Shown piece by piece: positions 26,785-35,988 of a stretch of 64,000 nt of DNA (within the stretch, counting starts at the first letter, position 1; each line of letters opens with the position of its first letter). This stretch comes from Sphingobacterium sp. SRCM116780. Its GTDB lineage: Bacteria > Bacteroidota > Bacteroidia > Sphingobacteriales > Sphingobacteriaceae. The stretch spans positions 4,092,001 through 4,156,000 of the forward strand of contig NZ_CP090446.1 of NCBI RefSeq assembly GCF_021442025.1. Direction: 5' to 3'. The position numbers were made by a program, and so were the translations under genes. Below the pieces are notes generated by a model. That model saw only the letters and a list, made by a program, of their open reading frames with translations. It had not been told where the DNA came from and did not search any database.

Positions 26785-26846
26785 AGCTGGTTCAGAGCAT
26801 TCCGATACATCGGAAGTGGTCACTGGTTCGAACCCAGTAGCCTCCA
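26785..26846 (+). pseudogene. Broken tRNA-Val copy with altered anticodon arm
   Basis: From AGCTGG onward it matches the D-loop, T-arm and 3' acceptor half of the tRNA-Val genes, but the 5' acceptor half is missing. The 18 nt covering the anticodon arm are replaced by 18 different nt that form another hairpin (TTCCG/CGGAA). The 3' end (AGCCTCCACA) is identical to copy 3. Cannot fold as a full tRNA. Confidence 0.85.
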
Positions 26847-26888
26847 CAAACCCTTTTTTACAGTCTGTAAAGAGGATTTGTATTTTTT
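26847..26888 (+). terminator. Terminator-like hairpin after the broken tRNA
   Basis: A long imperfect stem (CAAACCC... with ...GGATTTG, 26847-26880) with inner TTTACAG/CTGTAAA and a T-rich tail. It may be the former end of the tRNA array before the GIY-YIG piece came in. Confidence 0.5.
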
Positions 26889-27320
26889 AGCTGAAAATTT
26901 TATCGATCTTAATAGTAGTATAAAGGCTGTTTTATGATTCGAGCCCATTTAGTTTTTTCTTCTAATAAATCCGTTCAATTGCTGATTAAATAATTTACGG
27001 ATGGTCATAAGAGAATAATGTTATATAAGAGATTCTAGTTGAAACTTTATTATTAAAACGAATCCAAAAGTACATGTCACAAAACGATCGTTTTTTTGAC
27101 AGAGGACGAAACATCTAGGTCTTCACATTAGTAGTACTATAGAACAGGTATGCCTTTAAACAGCCTTGCTTGGCTTTGTGAAGCGTATCATAAACAATCA
27201 GTCAATATAATTTTTGCACATGGATTCTTAAAAGGAGGTAAAGTTTGAACTTTAATGCGAAAAGCTTACTTTAGAGAATATTATGACTTCTTCCGTTATT
27301 AAGAACTTAAACCAATTTAA

Positions 27321-27794
27321 ATGATTAATGTACGTTTCGAATGCGAAATTTTAAGAGCTAGCAGGACTAGGTTATTGCAATTAATGGAAACGAGTAATTA
27401 CGAAATATTATTTAAAATTCCAGAGGGTTTCAACAATAATATAATTTGGCAAATTGGTCATTGTATTACTTCTCAACAGAGACATATGTATATGCGTAGC
27501 GGATTACCAATGTATATATCTAAAGAATTCATGGAGTCCTTTAAAATTGGATCGTCTCCAGGTTCTTGGAAAATCACTCCAGATGTTAATGAGGTGAAAC
27601 ATTTATTGATTGACACAGTTAATCACCTTGAATCAGATCTGGAATCCGGATTATTTGTCAACTATGACCCCTTTGAGTTACCCATAGGATTTCAAGTGAA
27701 AAATCATGTTCAGGCACTACAAGCCGCGAACTATCACGAAGCGGAACACAGTGGGAAGATTTTTACGTATTTGAAGCTGTTACTCAAAGAATGA
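27321..27794 (+). CDS. DinB-superfamily protein
   Basis: 157-residue four-helix-bundle protein of the DinB/YfiT superfamily, a group of metal-binding proteins some of which act as thiol-dependent transferases. The three typical His positions are present: IWQIGHCITSQQ near residue 49, and YHEAEHSGKI near 139 and 143. It stands alone, without an operon partner, between the tRNA/GIY-YIG remnants, and could have arrived with them. The actual reaction cannot be told from sequence. A second, different DinB-like gene is at 43905. Confidence 0.75.
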   Translation: MINVRFECEILRASRTRLLQLMETSNYEILFKIPEGFNNNIIWQIGHCITSQQRHMYMRSGLPMYISKEFMESFKIGSSPGSWKITPDVNEVKHLLIDTVNHLESDLESGLFVNYDPFELPIGFQVKNHVQALQAANYHEAEHSGKIFTYLKLLLKE

Positions 27795-27812
27795 AGTACA
27801 TCAGTGAAGATT

Positions 27813-27851
27813 ATGCATTTCGTTTATATTTTGTATGCTGTTCTAAGCTGA
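27813..27851 (+). pseudogene. Relic of a second GIY-YIG gene (5' end only)
   Basis: Thirteen codons reading MHFVYILYAVLS-stop match the start of the GIY-YIG gene at 26534 (MYFVYILYSVLC) at both protein and DNA level; after this the similarity is lost. It is therefore the leftover 5' end of another copy. Confidence 0.7.
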
Positions 27852-28052
27852 TGCAACTTTTTACTATCCTTCTAATGCATCAGTAGAAATTCAACTTAAA
27901 TACGAAACATCTCCTTTAAAATTTAATAAATTTTTATATAAACATATTGTTTATTAGTGTTTTAATAATTTTATAGTAATTATATATGTCTAATATATAT
28001 ATTCTTCAAAACATTTATATATTTGATTGAATCTTATAAACTTATATTAAGA

Positions 28053-30986
28053 ATGAATTTTAAATCTATCTCTGTAATAGCATTTGTTTTTTTATCTAGT
28101 GTTAACACATTTGCACAAACAAAAAAGTATGATTGGAAAGAAGCAAGTGAGGGAGGCTACTCGTATCGTTACGTAAGCAATGACCCTACTAATTCGCGTT
28201 TTTATACTTTAAAAAATGGTTTGACAGTAATTTTGAGTCCTTCTAAAAAGGTGCCTCGTATTCAAACCTATATCGCGACTAAGGCGGGTAGTAAAACCGA
28301 TCCTTCTGATCATACAGGTCTAGCGCATTATCTAGAGCATATGCTTTTTAAAGGTACCGATAAGTATGGATCAAAAGACTGGGCAAAAGAAAAGCCTTTG
28401 CTAGATCAAATTGATGCGTTGTATGAACAGTATAATTCTACTAAAGACGAGACAAAACGTAAAGAAATTTATAAACAAATTGATCAAGTATCTGGAGAAG
28501 CAGCGAAGTATGCTATCGCTAATGAGTATGATAAGTTGATGAGTGAGATGGGCGCAGATGGAACGAATGCATTCACCTCATTTGAACAAACTGTTTATAC
28601 AGAAGATATTCCAAATAATGTTATAGATAAGTTTCTTGCCGTTCAAGCAGAACGTTTCCGTAATCCTATTTTAAGACTTTTCCATACCGAATTAGAGGCT
28701 GTTTATGAAGAGAAAAATAGAGGTTTGGATGATGATGGTCGGAAATCTGTAGAGGCGATGTTTGAAGCGATGTTTCCCAATAATAATTATGGAAAGCAGA
28801 CCACTATAGGAACGGTAGAACATTTAAAAAACCCATCTCTAAAGGCAATACGAGAATATTTCAATACGTATTATGTGCCGAATAATATGGGTGTGATTAT
28901 GTCAGGTGATTTTGATCCCAATGAGGTGGTCAAGAAAATAGATCAATCATTTAGCTACATGCAACCAAAACAAATTCCAGCATATACATTTGATGCGGAG
29001 AAGGAGATTACACAGCCCGTTGTAAGAGAGGTAAAAGGACCAGGTTCTGAATTTTTATTTTTGGGATTCCGTTTCCCAGGAGCAGCAACTAAAGATGCGC
29101 AGATGTTGAATTTACTGGGTAATATCTTGGCGAATGGTTCTGCTGGTCTGATTGATTTGGATTTAGTGAAATCGCAAAAGCTATTGGGTGCTGGTGCATT
29201 TCCTTATGTGTTGAAAGATTATTCTATGCTGATTTTGCAGGCGAATCCAAGTGAAGGACAATCTTTGGATGATGTTAAGGCAATGGTTTTAGCGGAGATG
29301 GAGAAATTGAGAAAAGGTGATTTTTCAGATGATTTGATTACTTCTATTGTCAATAATGAGAAGAAGTCAGAAATTGCTAGAAATGAAAGTTATAGTAATC
29401 GTGCAGAAGAATTGATGGATGCTTTTACATCTGGTGTAGACTGGTCAACAGAATTAAGTTATGCTGATAATTTGAGTAAAATAACCAAGAAAGATATCAT
29501 GGATTTTGCTTCTAAATATTTGAATAACAGCAATTATGTTGCTGTTTATAAACGTAAGGGAGTAGATAATAGTGTTGTTAAGGTGGAAAAGCCGCCAATT
29601 ACACCAGTAACAGTTAATCGTAATGATCAATCACTTTTTGTAAAAACGATTGCTGAAATGCCTGAAAATGAAATCAAACCGGTATGGTTAGATTATAATA
29701 AAGATATTCAAAAGGCTAGTTTAAAAGGTGTGGATGTTTTGGCTGTTCAGAATAAAGATAATGAATTATTTAGTTTGACCTATCGTTATGATATGGGAAA
29801 ATGGAATAATAAATTATTAGTTATAGCAGCAAATTATTTAGAATTTTTGGGTACTAAAGATAAATCGAGTGAAGATTTCAGTAAAGAGTTCTATAAGTTG
29901 GCTTCAGATTTTTCTGTTACTTCTGGCAATGAAGAGACAAGAATTAATATTTCAGGACTGAATGAAAATTTTGAAAAAACGGTTACACTCATTCAAGATT
30001 TGTTGAAAAACAGTGTGGCTGATCAAGGGGCATTGGAAGCTTATATTGTTCGTTTGAAAAAATCAAGGACAAATGCGAAGGAAAATAAAAATGCAATTAT
30101 GGAAGGGCTTAAATCCTATGCCAAATATGGTGCTAAAAATCCGTTTAATAATGTCTTAACAGATGAGGAACTAAGTACTATTAAAGCATCAGATTTAGTC
30201 AATCTATTGCACGAATTAGCAAATACAAAACACCAAATTCTATATTATGGGCCAAAAACAACGAACCAATTAGTAGCTGATTTGAAACCATTAAATACAA
30301 ATACTAGTTTTAGTTCCGTTCAAAAAGCAATCAATTTTGAAGAATTACCAACTCCTACAAATCAAGTGCTGTTTGCTAACTTTGATATGAAACAAGCGGA
30401 AGTGTTTTGGTTTAGAAACGCTGAATTATACAATCAAAAATATAGTCCCACTGTTTCTTTATTTAATAACTATTTTGGGGGAGGTATGGGCAGTATTGTT
30501 TTTCAAACGATTAGAGAATCAAAAGCACTAGCATATTCTACATATGCCTATTTTGGTGTTCCAGCGAAAAAGGAAAATCGTTATTCAGTAGGGGCTTATG
30601 TGGGAACACAAGCTGATAAATTTAACGAAGCTGTCATTGGAATGAATGAGTTACTGAATGATTTACCAGATGCGCCAAAAGCATTAGAAATTGCAAAGGT
30701 GAGTTTAGTGAAATCATTGGCTAGTGACCGTGTCACAAATGCAGGAATATTGTCAAATTATTTGACAGCACAACGATTGGGGCTTTCAACAGATATTCGT
30801 AAAGAGATCTATGAGCAAGCTCCGAAGTTAACGTTTGTAGACTTAAAAGCTTTCCATAATAAAGAAATGAGCCAGAAACCTTACGTTTACTGTATTGTTG
30901 CAAAAGATGAAAATGTGAAACTGGAAGATTTGCAAAAACTTGGAGAAGTTAAAAAACTAACTTTGGATGAGTTGTTTGGGTATTAA
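28053..30986 (+). CDS. M16-family zinc metallopeptidase, secreted
   Basis: 977-residue insulinase/pitrilysin-type peptidase with two M16 halves. Start at 28053 gives a signal peptide ending NTFAQ; a TTG at 28023 would bury it. The inverted zinc motif HxxEH is H92-Y-L-E95-H96, with the distal Glu in LEAVYEEKNR. The second half lacks the motif but has the usual R/Y region (GGGMGSIVFQTIRESKALAY), typical for the inactive half. A secreted M16 enzyme degrades peptides in the periplasm or outside. A strong bidirectional terminator follows. Confidence 0.93.
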   Translation: MNFKSISVIAFVFLSSVNTFAQTKKYDWKEASEGGYSYRYVSNDPTNSRFYTLKNGLTVILSPSKKVPRIQTYIATKAGSKTDPSDHTGLAHYLEHMLFKGTDKYGSKDWAKEKPLLDQIDALYEQYNSTKDETKRKEIYKQIDQVSGEAAKYAIANEYDKLMSEMGADGTNAFTSFEQTVYTEDIPNNVIDKFLAVQAERFRNPILRLFHTELEAVYEEKNRGLDDDGRKSVEAMFEAMFPNNNYGKQTTIGTVEHLKNPSLKAIREYFNTYYVPNNMGVIMSGDFDPNEVVKKIDQSFSYMQPKQIPAYTFDAEKEITQPVVREVKGPGSEFLFLGFRFPGAATKDAQMLNLLGNILANGSAGLIDLDLVKSQKLLGAGAFPYVLKDYSMLILQANPSEGQSLDDVKAMVLAEMEKLRKGDFSDDLITSIVNNEKKSEIARNESYSNRAEELMDAFTSGVDWSTELSYADNLSKITKKDIMDFASKYLNNSNYVAVYKRKGVDNSVVKVEKPPITPVTVNRNDQSLFVKTIAEMPENEIKPVWLDYNKDIQKASLKGVDVLAVQNKDNELFSLTYRYDMGKWNNKLLVIAANYLEFLGTKDKSSEDFSKEFYKLASDFSVTSGNEETRINISGLNENFEKTVTLIQDLLKNSVADQGALEAYIVRLKKSRTNAKENKNAIMEGLKSYAKYGAKNPFNNVLTDEELSTIKASDLVNLLHELANTKHQILYYGPKTTNQLVADLKPLNTNTSFSSVQKAINFEELPTPTNQVLFANFDMKQAEVFWFRNAELYNQKYSPTVSLFNNYFGGGMGSIVFQTIRESKALAYSTYAYFGVPAKKENRYSVGAYVGTQADKFNEAVIGMNELLNDLPDAPKALEIAKVSLVKSLASDRVTNAGILSNYLTAQRLGLSTDIRKEIYEQAPKLTFVDLKAFHNKEMSQKPYVYCIVAKDENVKLEDLQKLGEVKKLTLDELFGY

Positions 30987-30997
30987 TGATTTCAGAT

Positions 30998-31036
30998 AAA
31001 AAGAGAAGAGCGGGATTATCCCGCTCTTCTCTTTTT
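30998..31036. terminator. Bidirectional terminator between convergent genes
   Basis: Perfect 18-bp stem (30998-31015 with 31019-31036), 3-nt loop, A-run on the left and T-run on the right; serves the M16 gene and the minus-strand DUF1080 gene. Confidence 0.9.
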
Positions 31037-31757
31037 ATAATACTTTTATCTTGATATTTCGAAATGAAACGGCATCTGTATGATTCTGCAATGCAATTTT
31101 TCCAGTTTGAAATAGACCAAAATCTGGATAATTTTTCATGTTGGTTTTCGCGATTAAATTTTTCCATTCTTCTGTATTGATCACATTTTCGAAAGTGAGT
31201 TGACCATTCAACCAAAAACTAACCTTTCCTTTATTTTGTACAATACGAGATTCATTCCATTCATTGAAGGGTTTGGGTTTTGAATTTGATCCTATGCATT
31301 TTACAGCATAAAGACACCCCGCCCAATGTGTAGAGTCTGCTTGATGACGAGATTCAGCATTGCCATTGTCTAAAAGTTGCATCTCCAAACCTGTAACGAA
31401 AGTAGCATCATATTTTTTGTCTTCCTGCACATCAATAAATACACCGCTATTTCCCCCTTTGGCAACTTTCCAATCATACTTTAATTCAAAATCTTGATAA
31501 GTTTCATTGGAAATTAGATCTCCAAATATTCCTGTTTTTACGGTAGGATCGCATAGAATTTCTTCGTCTTTAACAACCCATTTTGAGGGTTGATTGCCTT
31601 GATTGTAAATATGCCAATTGTTAAGATCTTTCCCATTAAAGAGCAACTGCCACCCGTCCTTTTCTTCTGAAGGGGTAAGGGTGTTGTTTTTGTTGGTTTG
31701 TTTACAGGCGGAAAATAAAACTATTGATAATACGATGTAGGTTAGTGTTGACTTCAT
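31035..31757 (-). CDS. DUF1080 (3-keto-disaccharide hydrolase family) lipoprotein
   Basis: 240-residue lipoprotein with a concanavalin-like jelly-roll domain. Start at 31757 gives a clean leader with lipobox LFSACKQ; the ATG 21 nt upstream is less likely. DUF1080 features: WQLLFNGKDLNNWHI near the N terminus, FELKYDWKVAKGGNSGVFI, LEMQLLDN, FNEWNESRIV, and GKIALQNH near the C terminus. Members act on 3-keto-glycosides or bind sugars; the real substrate here is unknown. Transcribed alone. Confidence 0.88.
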   Translation of the reverse strand: MKSTLTYIVLSIVLFSACKQTNKNNTLTPSEEKDGWQLLFNGKDLNNWHIYNQGNQPSKWVVKDEEILCDPTVKTGIFGDLISNETYQDFELKYDWKVAKGGNSGVFIDVQEDKKYDATFVTGLEMQLLDNGNAESRHQADSTHWAGCLYAVKCIGSNSKPKPFNEWNESRIVQNKGKVSFWLNGQLTFENVINTEEWKNLIAKTNMKNYPDFGLFQTGKIALQNHTDAVSFRNIKIKVL

Positions 31758-31858
31758 GTTGATCGTTTTTTTTAACAAAATACAAAAAAGTTATAGTAAT
31801 ATCGGATTTCTATAAAAACCAATAATAAATCATTGATTTGTACGAATATTTTTGATGA

Positions 31859-32380
31859 TTAGAAACGAACAAATTCTTCTATCTGTTCATGTATTGCATT
31901 GATTGTTTCTTCATGAATAAATGAATGCTCTTCATTTATTTCATTCTGGATATGAGGTAAGAATATTTTTAAGGGTAAGACATACATTCGTAAATAATTA
32001 CAAATTCCTGTTAAATGATCTATTCCTCTTAAATTGCCGTATCGCCCAGATGAAAGTCCAATAAGAGCAGCTTTTTTATGAAAAAAACTGGCAGGAAAAG
32101 CACAAGCATCTATAAAAATCTTCAATACACCAGGTATGCTTCCATTATATTCAGGGGTGATAAAAACGAATTTATCTGCGTCGGAAACAAGTTGTTGAAT
32201 TCCCTTAAATAAATCACTTCGTTGACCATATAAATCCGAGACAATGATGTCTTTAGGCAGGTCTGTTAAGGATAGTATTTCACAGTGTTCTCCTTTTTTT
32301 TGCAACTGCTCTTGATAGTGTTGTGCAACTTTTAGCGTCTTACTTTTGGGACGATTTGTTCCCGAAATTATTAAAATCAT
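31859..32380 (-). CDS. NADPH-dependent FMN reductase family protein
   Basis: 173-residue flavodoxin-like oxidoreductase. FMN phosphate loop SGTNRPKSKT at residues 6-15; second FMN site TPEYNGSIPGVLK; third GLSSGRYGNLRG. Proteins of this family reduce FMN, quinones or azo compounds with NAD(P)H; which one cannot be told. Cytoplasmic. Transcribed away from parA, so the 229-bp gap at 32381-32609 carries both promoters. Confidence 0.88.
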   Translation of the reverse strand: MILIISGTNRPKSKTLKVAQHYQEQLQKKGEHCEILSLTDLPKDIIVSDLYGQRSDLFKGIQQLVSDADKFVFITPEYNGSIPGVLKIFIDACAFPASFFHKKAALIGLSSGRYGNLRGIDHLTGICNYLRMYVLPLKIFLPHIQNEINEEHSFIHEETINAIHEQIEEFVRF

Positions 32381-32609
32381 TGTCTAGTTGTAACTTATAA
32401 AAACCCTCCGAACAAAGTGGATGTATATCCTGATTTTTTGTATCTTAGCATCTTGAGGAAGTATTCCTTTAGATACTTTCAAAAGTAAGAAATAAGCATC
32501 ATTTAAGCATTTTTTTTACGGAGAAGAATCTAAGAATTAGCATAATAATCCTTTTTTGTGACGTAAAGGGAATAAAACGACATTTTATAAAGAAAGAATT
32601 TCATTCGAA

Positions 32610-33407
32610 ATGGGTAAAATTATATCAATTGCAAATCAAAAAGGTGGTGTAGGTAAAACAACAACATCAATCAATTTGGCAGCTAGTTTAGCGGTTTTAG
32701 AATATAAAACGTTATTGGTTGATGCTGATCCGCAAGCGAATTCCACTTCAGGAATTGGATTTGATCCAAGATCTATTAAAGAAAGCATATATGAATGTTT
32801 GGTGAATGATTTAGATCCTCGTGATGCTATTCAAACAACTGAAACACCTAATTTGGATTTATTACCTGCTCATATCGACTTAGTTGGTGCTGAAATTGAA
32901 ATGATTAATATGCACGAACGGGAATATAAAATGAAAAAAATCTTAGATCAGATTAAAGATGATTATGATTTTATCATTATTGATTGTTCTCCTTCATTAG
33001 GTTTGATTACGATCAATGCACTTTCGGCTTCCGATTCAGTTGTTATTCCTGTTCAGTGCGAGTATTTTGCCTTAGAAGGTTTGGGTAAGTTATTGAATAC
33101 AATTAAAATTGTTCAAACGCGTTTAAATACAAGTTTAGAGATCGAAGGAATTTTATTGACGATGTATGATGTCCGATTACGATTGTCTAATCAAGTAGTA
33201 GAAGAAGTAAAAACACATTTTACAGAATTGGTGTTTGATACCATTATTCAACGGAATACGCGTTTGAGCGAAGCGCCAAGTTTTGGTATTTCTGTAATTA
33301 TGCATGATGCATCTTGTAAAGGAGCGATCAACTACTTAAATTTGGCACGAGAAATTTTACACAAGAATGGACATTTAAAAGAGTTAGATTCAACAGTTAC
33401 AATATAA
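32610..33407 (+). CDS. parA: Chromosome-partitioning ATPase ParA (Soj)
   Basis: 265-residue ParA/MinD-type ATPase that moves the ParB-origin complex during chromosome segregation. Deviant Walker A KGGVGKTT at 11-18, Walker B region DFIIIDCSPSLGLIT, and VDADPQANST. Length and the short N terminus without a DNA-binding helix-turn-helix mark it as a chromosomal type Ib ParA rather than a plasmid one. parB starts one base after its stop region, so the two are translated together. Confidence 0.96.
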   Translation: MGKIISIANQKGGVGKTTTSINLAASLAVLEYKTLLVDADPQANSTSGIGFDPRSIKESIYECLVNDLDPRDAIQTTETPNLDLLPAHIDLVGAEIEMINMHEREYKMKKILDQIKDDYDFIIIDCSPSLGLITINALSASDSVVIPVQCEYFALEGLGKLLNTIKIVQTRLNTSLEIEGILLTMYDVRLRLSNQVVEEVKTHFTELVFDTIIQRNTRLSEAPSFGISVIMHDASCKGAINYLNLAREILHKNGHLKELDSTVTI

Positions 33408-33408
33408 T

Positions 33409-34329
33409 ATGGCAGCACAACAGCGAAAAACAGGTCTAGGAAGAGGATTGGGTGCCTTATTAAATGATAGTGTCGATATCCCAGGAAAAAATGCAGCGAC
33501 ATCTCGATCAGAAATACCTGCAAAATCAAAATCCTCTGGTACTATAAGTACAGTCAATGTTGATGAAATAGAAGTGAATCCATTTCAACCTCGTACTGAT
33601 TTTGATCCACAAGCGCTACAAGAACTTTCTGAATCGATCTTATTACAAGGTTTGATTCAACCGATTACCGTTCGAAAAATTGGTGATCATGCGTATCAAT
33701 TAATTTCTGGAGAACGACGTTATCGTGCTTCAAAATTGGCGGGCATCACTGAAATTCCAGCGTATATACGTATGGCTAATGACCAACAGATGTTGGAAAT
33801 GGCTTTGATCGAAAATATTCAGCGTGAAAATCTAAATGCAATTGAAGTTGCCTTAAGTTTTCAACGTATGATTGAAGAATGTGATCTGAAACAAGAGGAG
33901 CTAGGAGAACGAGTAAGTAAAAACCGATCTACAGTAACCAATTATCTAAGACTGTTAAAATTACCTCCAGTGATCCAGGCGGCTATTCGCGATGGAGAGT
34001 TGACTATGGGACATGCTCGAGCACTTATTAATGTTGGAGAAGTTGATAAGCAATTATACATCTTTAAACTAATTCTTGATTTAGGTTTATCAGTACGCAA
34101 GGCTGAAGAATTAGTTCGGGATATCCAAAATGGAAATAAGAAAAAGACGCAGAAGAATAAAAATACCCCTAAATCTTTTCAATTTCAAAAGATTGAAGAT
34201 GATTTAGCATCTAAATTCTCTTCTCGTGTTAAGTTGAATCTGAAGAGTGCGAAAGGAAAGGGAGCGATTGAAATTCCTTTTGAATCAGAAGATGATTTGA
34301 GCCGTATTTTAGAATTATTAGACTGGTAG
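33409..34329 (+). CDS. parB: Chromosome-partitioning protein ParB
   Basis: 306-residue CTP-dependent DNA clamp that loads at parS sites. N-terminal ParB/Srx domain (VDEIEVNPFQPRTDF, LISGERRYRASKLAG), the central helix-turn-helix region (QRENLNAIEVA, VSKNRSTVTNYLRLLKLP, MGHARAL) and a C-terminal dimer domain. The N terminus TGLGRGLGALL is the ParA-stimulating motif. No parS palindrome was recognised nearby. Directly downstream of parA and one base before the DUF5683 gene. Confidence 0.96.
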   Translation: MAAQQRKTGLGRGLGALLNDSVDIPGKNAATSRSEIPAKSKSSGTISTVNVDEIEVNPFQPRTDFDPQALQELSESILLQGLIQPITVRKIGDHAYQLISGERRYRASKLAGITEIPAYIRMANDQQMLEMALIENIQRENLNAIEVALSFQRMIEECDLKQEELGERVSKNRSTVTNYLRLLKLPPVIQAAIRDGELTMGHARALINVGEVDKQLYIFKLILDLGLSVRKAEELVRDIQNGNKKKTQKNKNTPKSFQFQKIEDDLASKFSSRVKLNLKSAKGKGAIEIPFESEDDLSRILELLDW

Positions 34330-34330
34330 T

Positions 34331-35056
34331 ATGTATAAAGTAATCAGTCTATTGTTTTTTGTATTGATCATTTTTGTTGTTCAAGCACAACAAGTGGATC
34401 AGAAAGGAAAACCGGTATTAAAGTCAGTGTCTTTAACAGACTCAACAAAAAAGGCGCTATCGGTACAAGATACAATAAAAAAAGAATCAAGAAGAGAAAG
34501 AAAGAAGAGAGAAAAAGCAGAGGAGGAGGCTAAGAAACCTAAAATTTTCAAAGATTCTACACGTCTTGCTATAGAGGCAAAGACAGCTACAGCATGGAAA
34601 CGCTCTTTAATCCTACCTGGATGGGGGCAATATACCAATAAAGGTCTTTGGTGGCTCAAGGTGCCAATCATATACGGTGGATTTACCTCTACTGTACTTG
34701 TTTTTGATTTTAACAATCGTTACTATAAAGAGCTAATCACGGAATTAGATTACCGGTATTCAAACAATGGAGCTGTTAGTAATCCATTATATGCTGGAGC
34801 ATCAACAGAAGGACTTATTAGTGCAAAAGATTATGCACGTCGTAATCGAGATTTGATGGTCCTCTTGACAGTGGGATGGTATGGGCTTAATGTGGTAGAA
34901 GCCTATGTGGATTCTATGTTAAAGAACCGTTGGAATGTAAGTTCAGAAAAAATTGGATTTACAATCAGACCAACTATTCTGCAAGGACCAACTAACCGTT
35001 TTGCTTACAATGCTGTACCAAATGTAGGTTTAAAATTATCCATGCATATAAAATAA
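34331..35056 (+). CDS. DUF5683 family protein
   Basis: 241-residue protein with a signal peptide (VVQAQQ, about 20), a highly charged K/E/R segment (about 50-75), then the DUF5683 region with WKRSLILPGWGQYTNKGLWW, a likely membrane hairpin, and LMVLLTVGWYGLNVVEAYVD. Function unknown; it is conserved next to parAB and dapB/lepB in Bacteroidota as far as I remember. The gene starts one base after parB. Confidence 0.82.
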   Translation: MYKVISLLFFVLIIFVVQAQQVDQKGKPVLKSVSLTDSTKKALSVQDTIKKESRRERKKREKAEEEAKKPKIFKDSTRLAIEAKTATAWKRSLILPGWGQYTNKGLWWLKVPIIYGGFTSTVLVFDFNNRYYKELITELDYRYSNNGAVSNPLYAGASTEGLISAKDYARRNRDLMVLLTVGWYGLNVVEAYVDSMLKNRWNVSSEKIGFTIRPTILQGPTNRFAYNAVPNVGLKLSMHIK

Positions 35057-35140
35057 AATTATTTAACTTAAATTCATATTTAAAAATTAGTGTATTTCTA
35101 ATTATAATAACTTTTTAATTAAATGTGATCTGAAATTAAT

Positions 35141-35884
35141 ATGAAAATTGTATTATTCGGCTATGGCAAAATGGGTCAAATTATTGAGAAATTTTCTCAA
35201 AAAAGAGGACATGATATTCATTTGATTATCAATAGCGAAAACCGCAACTCAATCACCGCTACTGACCTACAAGATGCCGATGTTGCCATAGATTTCGGTG
35301 TTCCTCAAGCTGCATTAGCAAATATGGAACTTTGTTTAGAAGCTAATCTTCCTGTTGTTGTGGGAACGACAGGTTGGTATGAACATTTGGACGAGGTACA
35401 GCAGAAATGTGAACAAGCTAATGGCTCCATATTATATGGTTCTAACTTTTCAATTGGCGTGAATATCTTTTTTCATATCAATAAAATGTTAGCCAAAGCG
35501 ATTCAACCTTATAAAGCATATGATGTTCAGGTTGAGGAGATTCATCACATTCACAAATTAGACTCTCCAAGTGGAACAGCGATTACAATAGCTGAAGGAA
35601 TTTTAAACAATAGTGATGTCAAAACTTCATGGGTTAATTCTTTAGTTGGTGATGGGGAAGAGATCATTCCGAAAGGGAATGAGTTGTTGATAGAGAGTCA
35701 CCGTATAGAAGAAGTGCCAGGTACACATACTGTTGTATACAGTTCCGAAGTCGATCAAATCGAGTTTAAACATACAGCACATAGTCGTGATGGTTTTGCA
35801 TTAGGTTCTGTTATTGCTGCTGAATGGTTATTTGGAAGAAAAGGATTCTATCAGGTAACAGAAATGTTTGATTTCAATAAGTAA
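35141..35884 (+). CDS. dapB: 4-hydroxy-tetrahydrodipicolinate reductase
   Basis: Cytoplasmic NAD(P)H-dependent reductase of the lysine/diaminopimelate pathway. 247 residues; nucleotide-binding LFGYGKMGQIIE at the N terminus, VVGTTGW in the middle and the substrate/catalytic motif EIHHIHKLDSPSGTA. Same pathway as dapF at 50549. It lies in the usual Bacteroidota row parAB-DUF5683-dapB-lepB. Confidence 0.95.
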   Translation: MKIVLFGYGKMGQIIEKFSQKRGHDIHLIINSENRNSITATDLQDADVAIDFGVPQAALANMELCLEANLPVVVGTTGWYEHLDEVQQKCEQANGSILYGSNFSIGVNIFFHINKMLAKAIQPYKAYDVQVEEIHHIHKLDSPSGTAITIAEGILNNSDVKTSWVNSLVGDGEEIIPKGNELLIESHRIEEVPGTHTVVYSSEVDQIEFKHTAHSRDGFALGSVIAAEWLFGRKGFYQVTEMFDFNK

Positions 35885-35988
35885 TCCTAGCAACGATTTT
35901 ACGTTAAAAGGGGAACCATGTAACGAAACTATGGTCGGTTATACTAATTGAAATATTGGATTATTAAAATTTAAATTTAAAGAAAGGT

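Larger units (their letters stand above)
26780..27320. other. Non-coding stretch between GIY-YIG and DinB-like genes
   Basis: Holds the broken tRNA (26785) and its hairpin (26847). From 26890 to 27320 no gene is supported. An AAGGAGG at 27232-27238 followed 16 nt later by a 15-codon frame (27255) was seen but is not convincing. The DNA looks like decayed sequence. Confidence 0.5.

Noticed and set aside
27232..27302. AAGGAGG followed by a 15-codon reading frame
   Set aside because: The spacing is too long, Bacteroidota seldom use Shine-Dalgarno starts, and the peptide has no recognisable feature.
32610..34329. parA-parB as sign of a plasmid or of a nearby replication origin
   Set aside because: The genes are of the chromosomal type, surrounded by housekeeping genes, and no dnaA, dnaN or origin-like repeats were seen.
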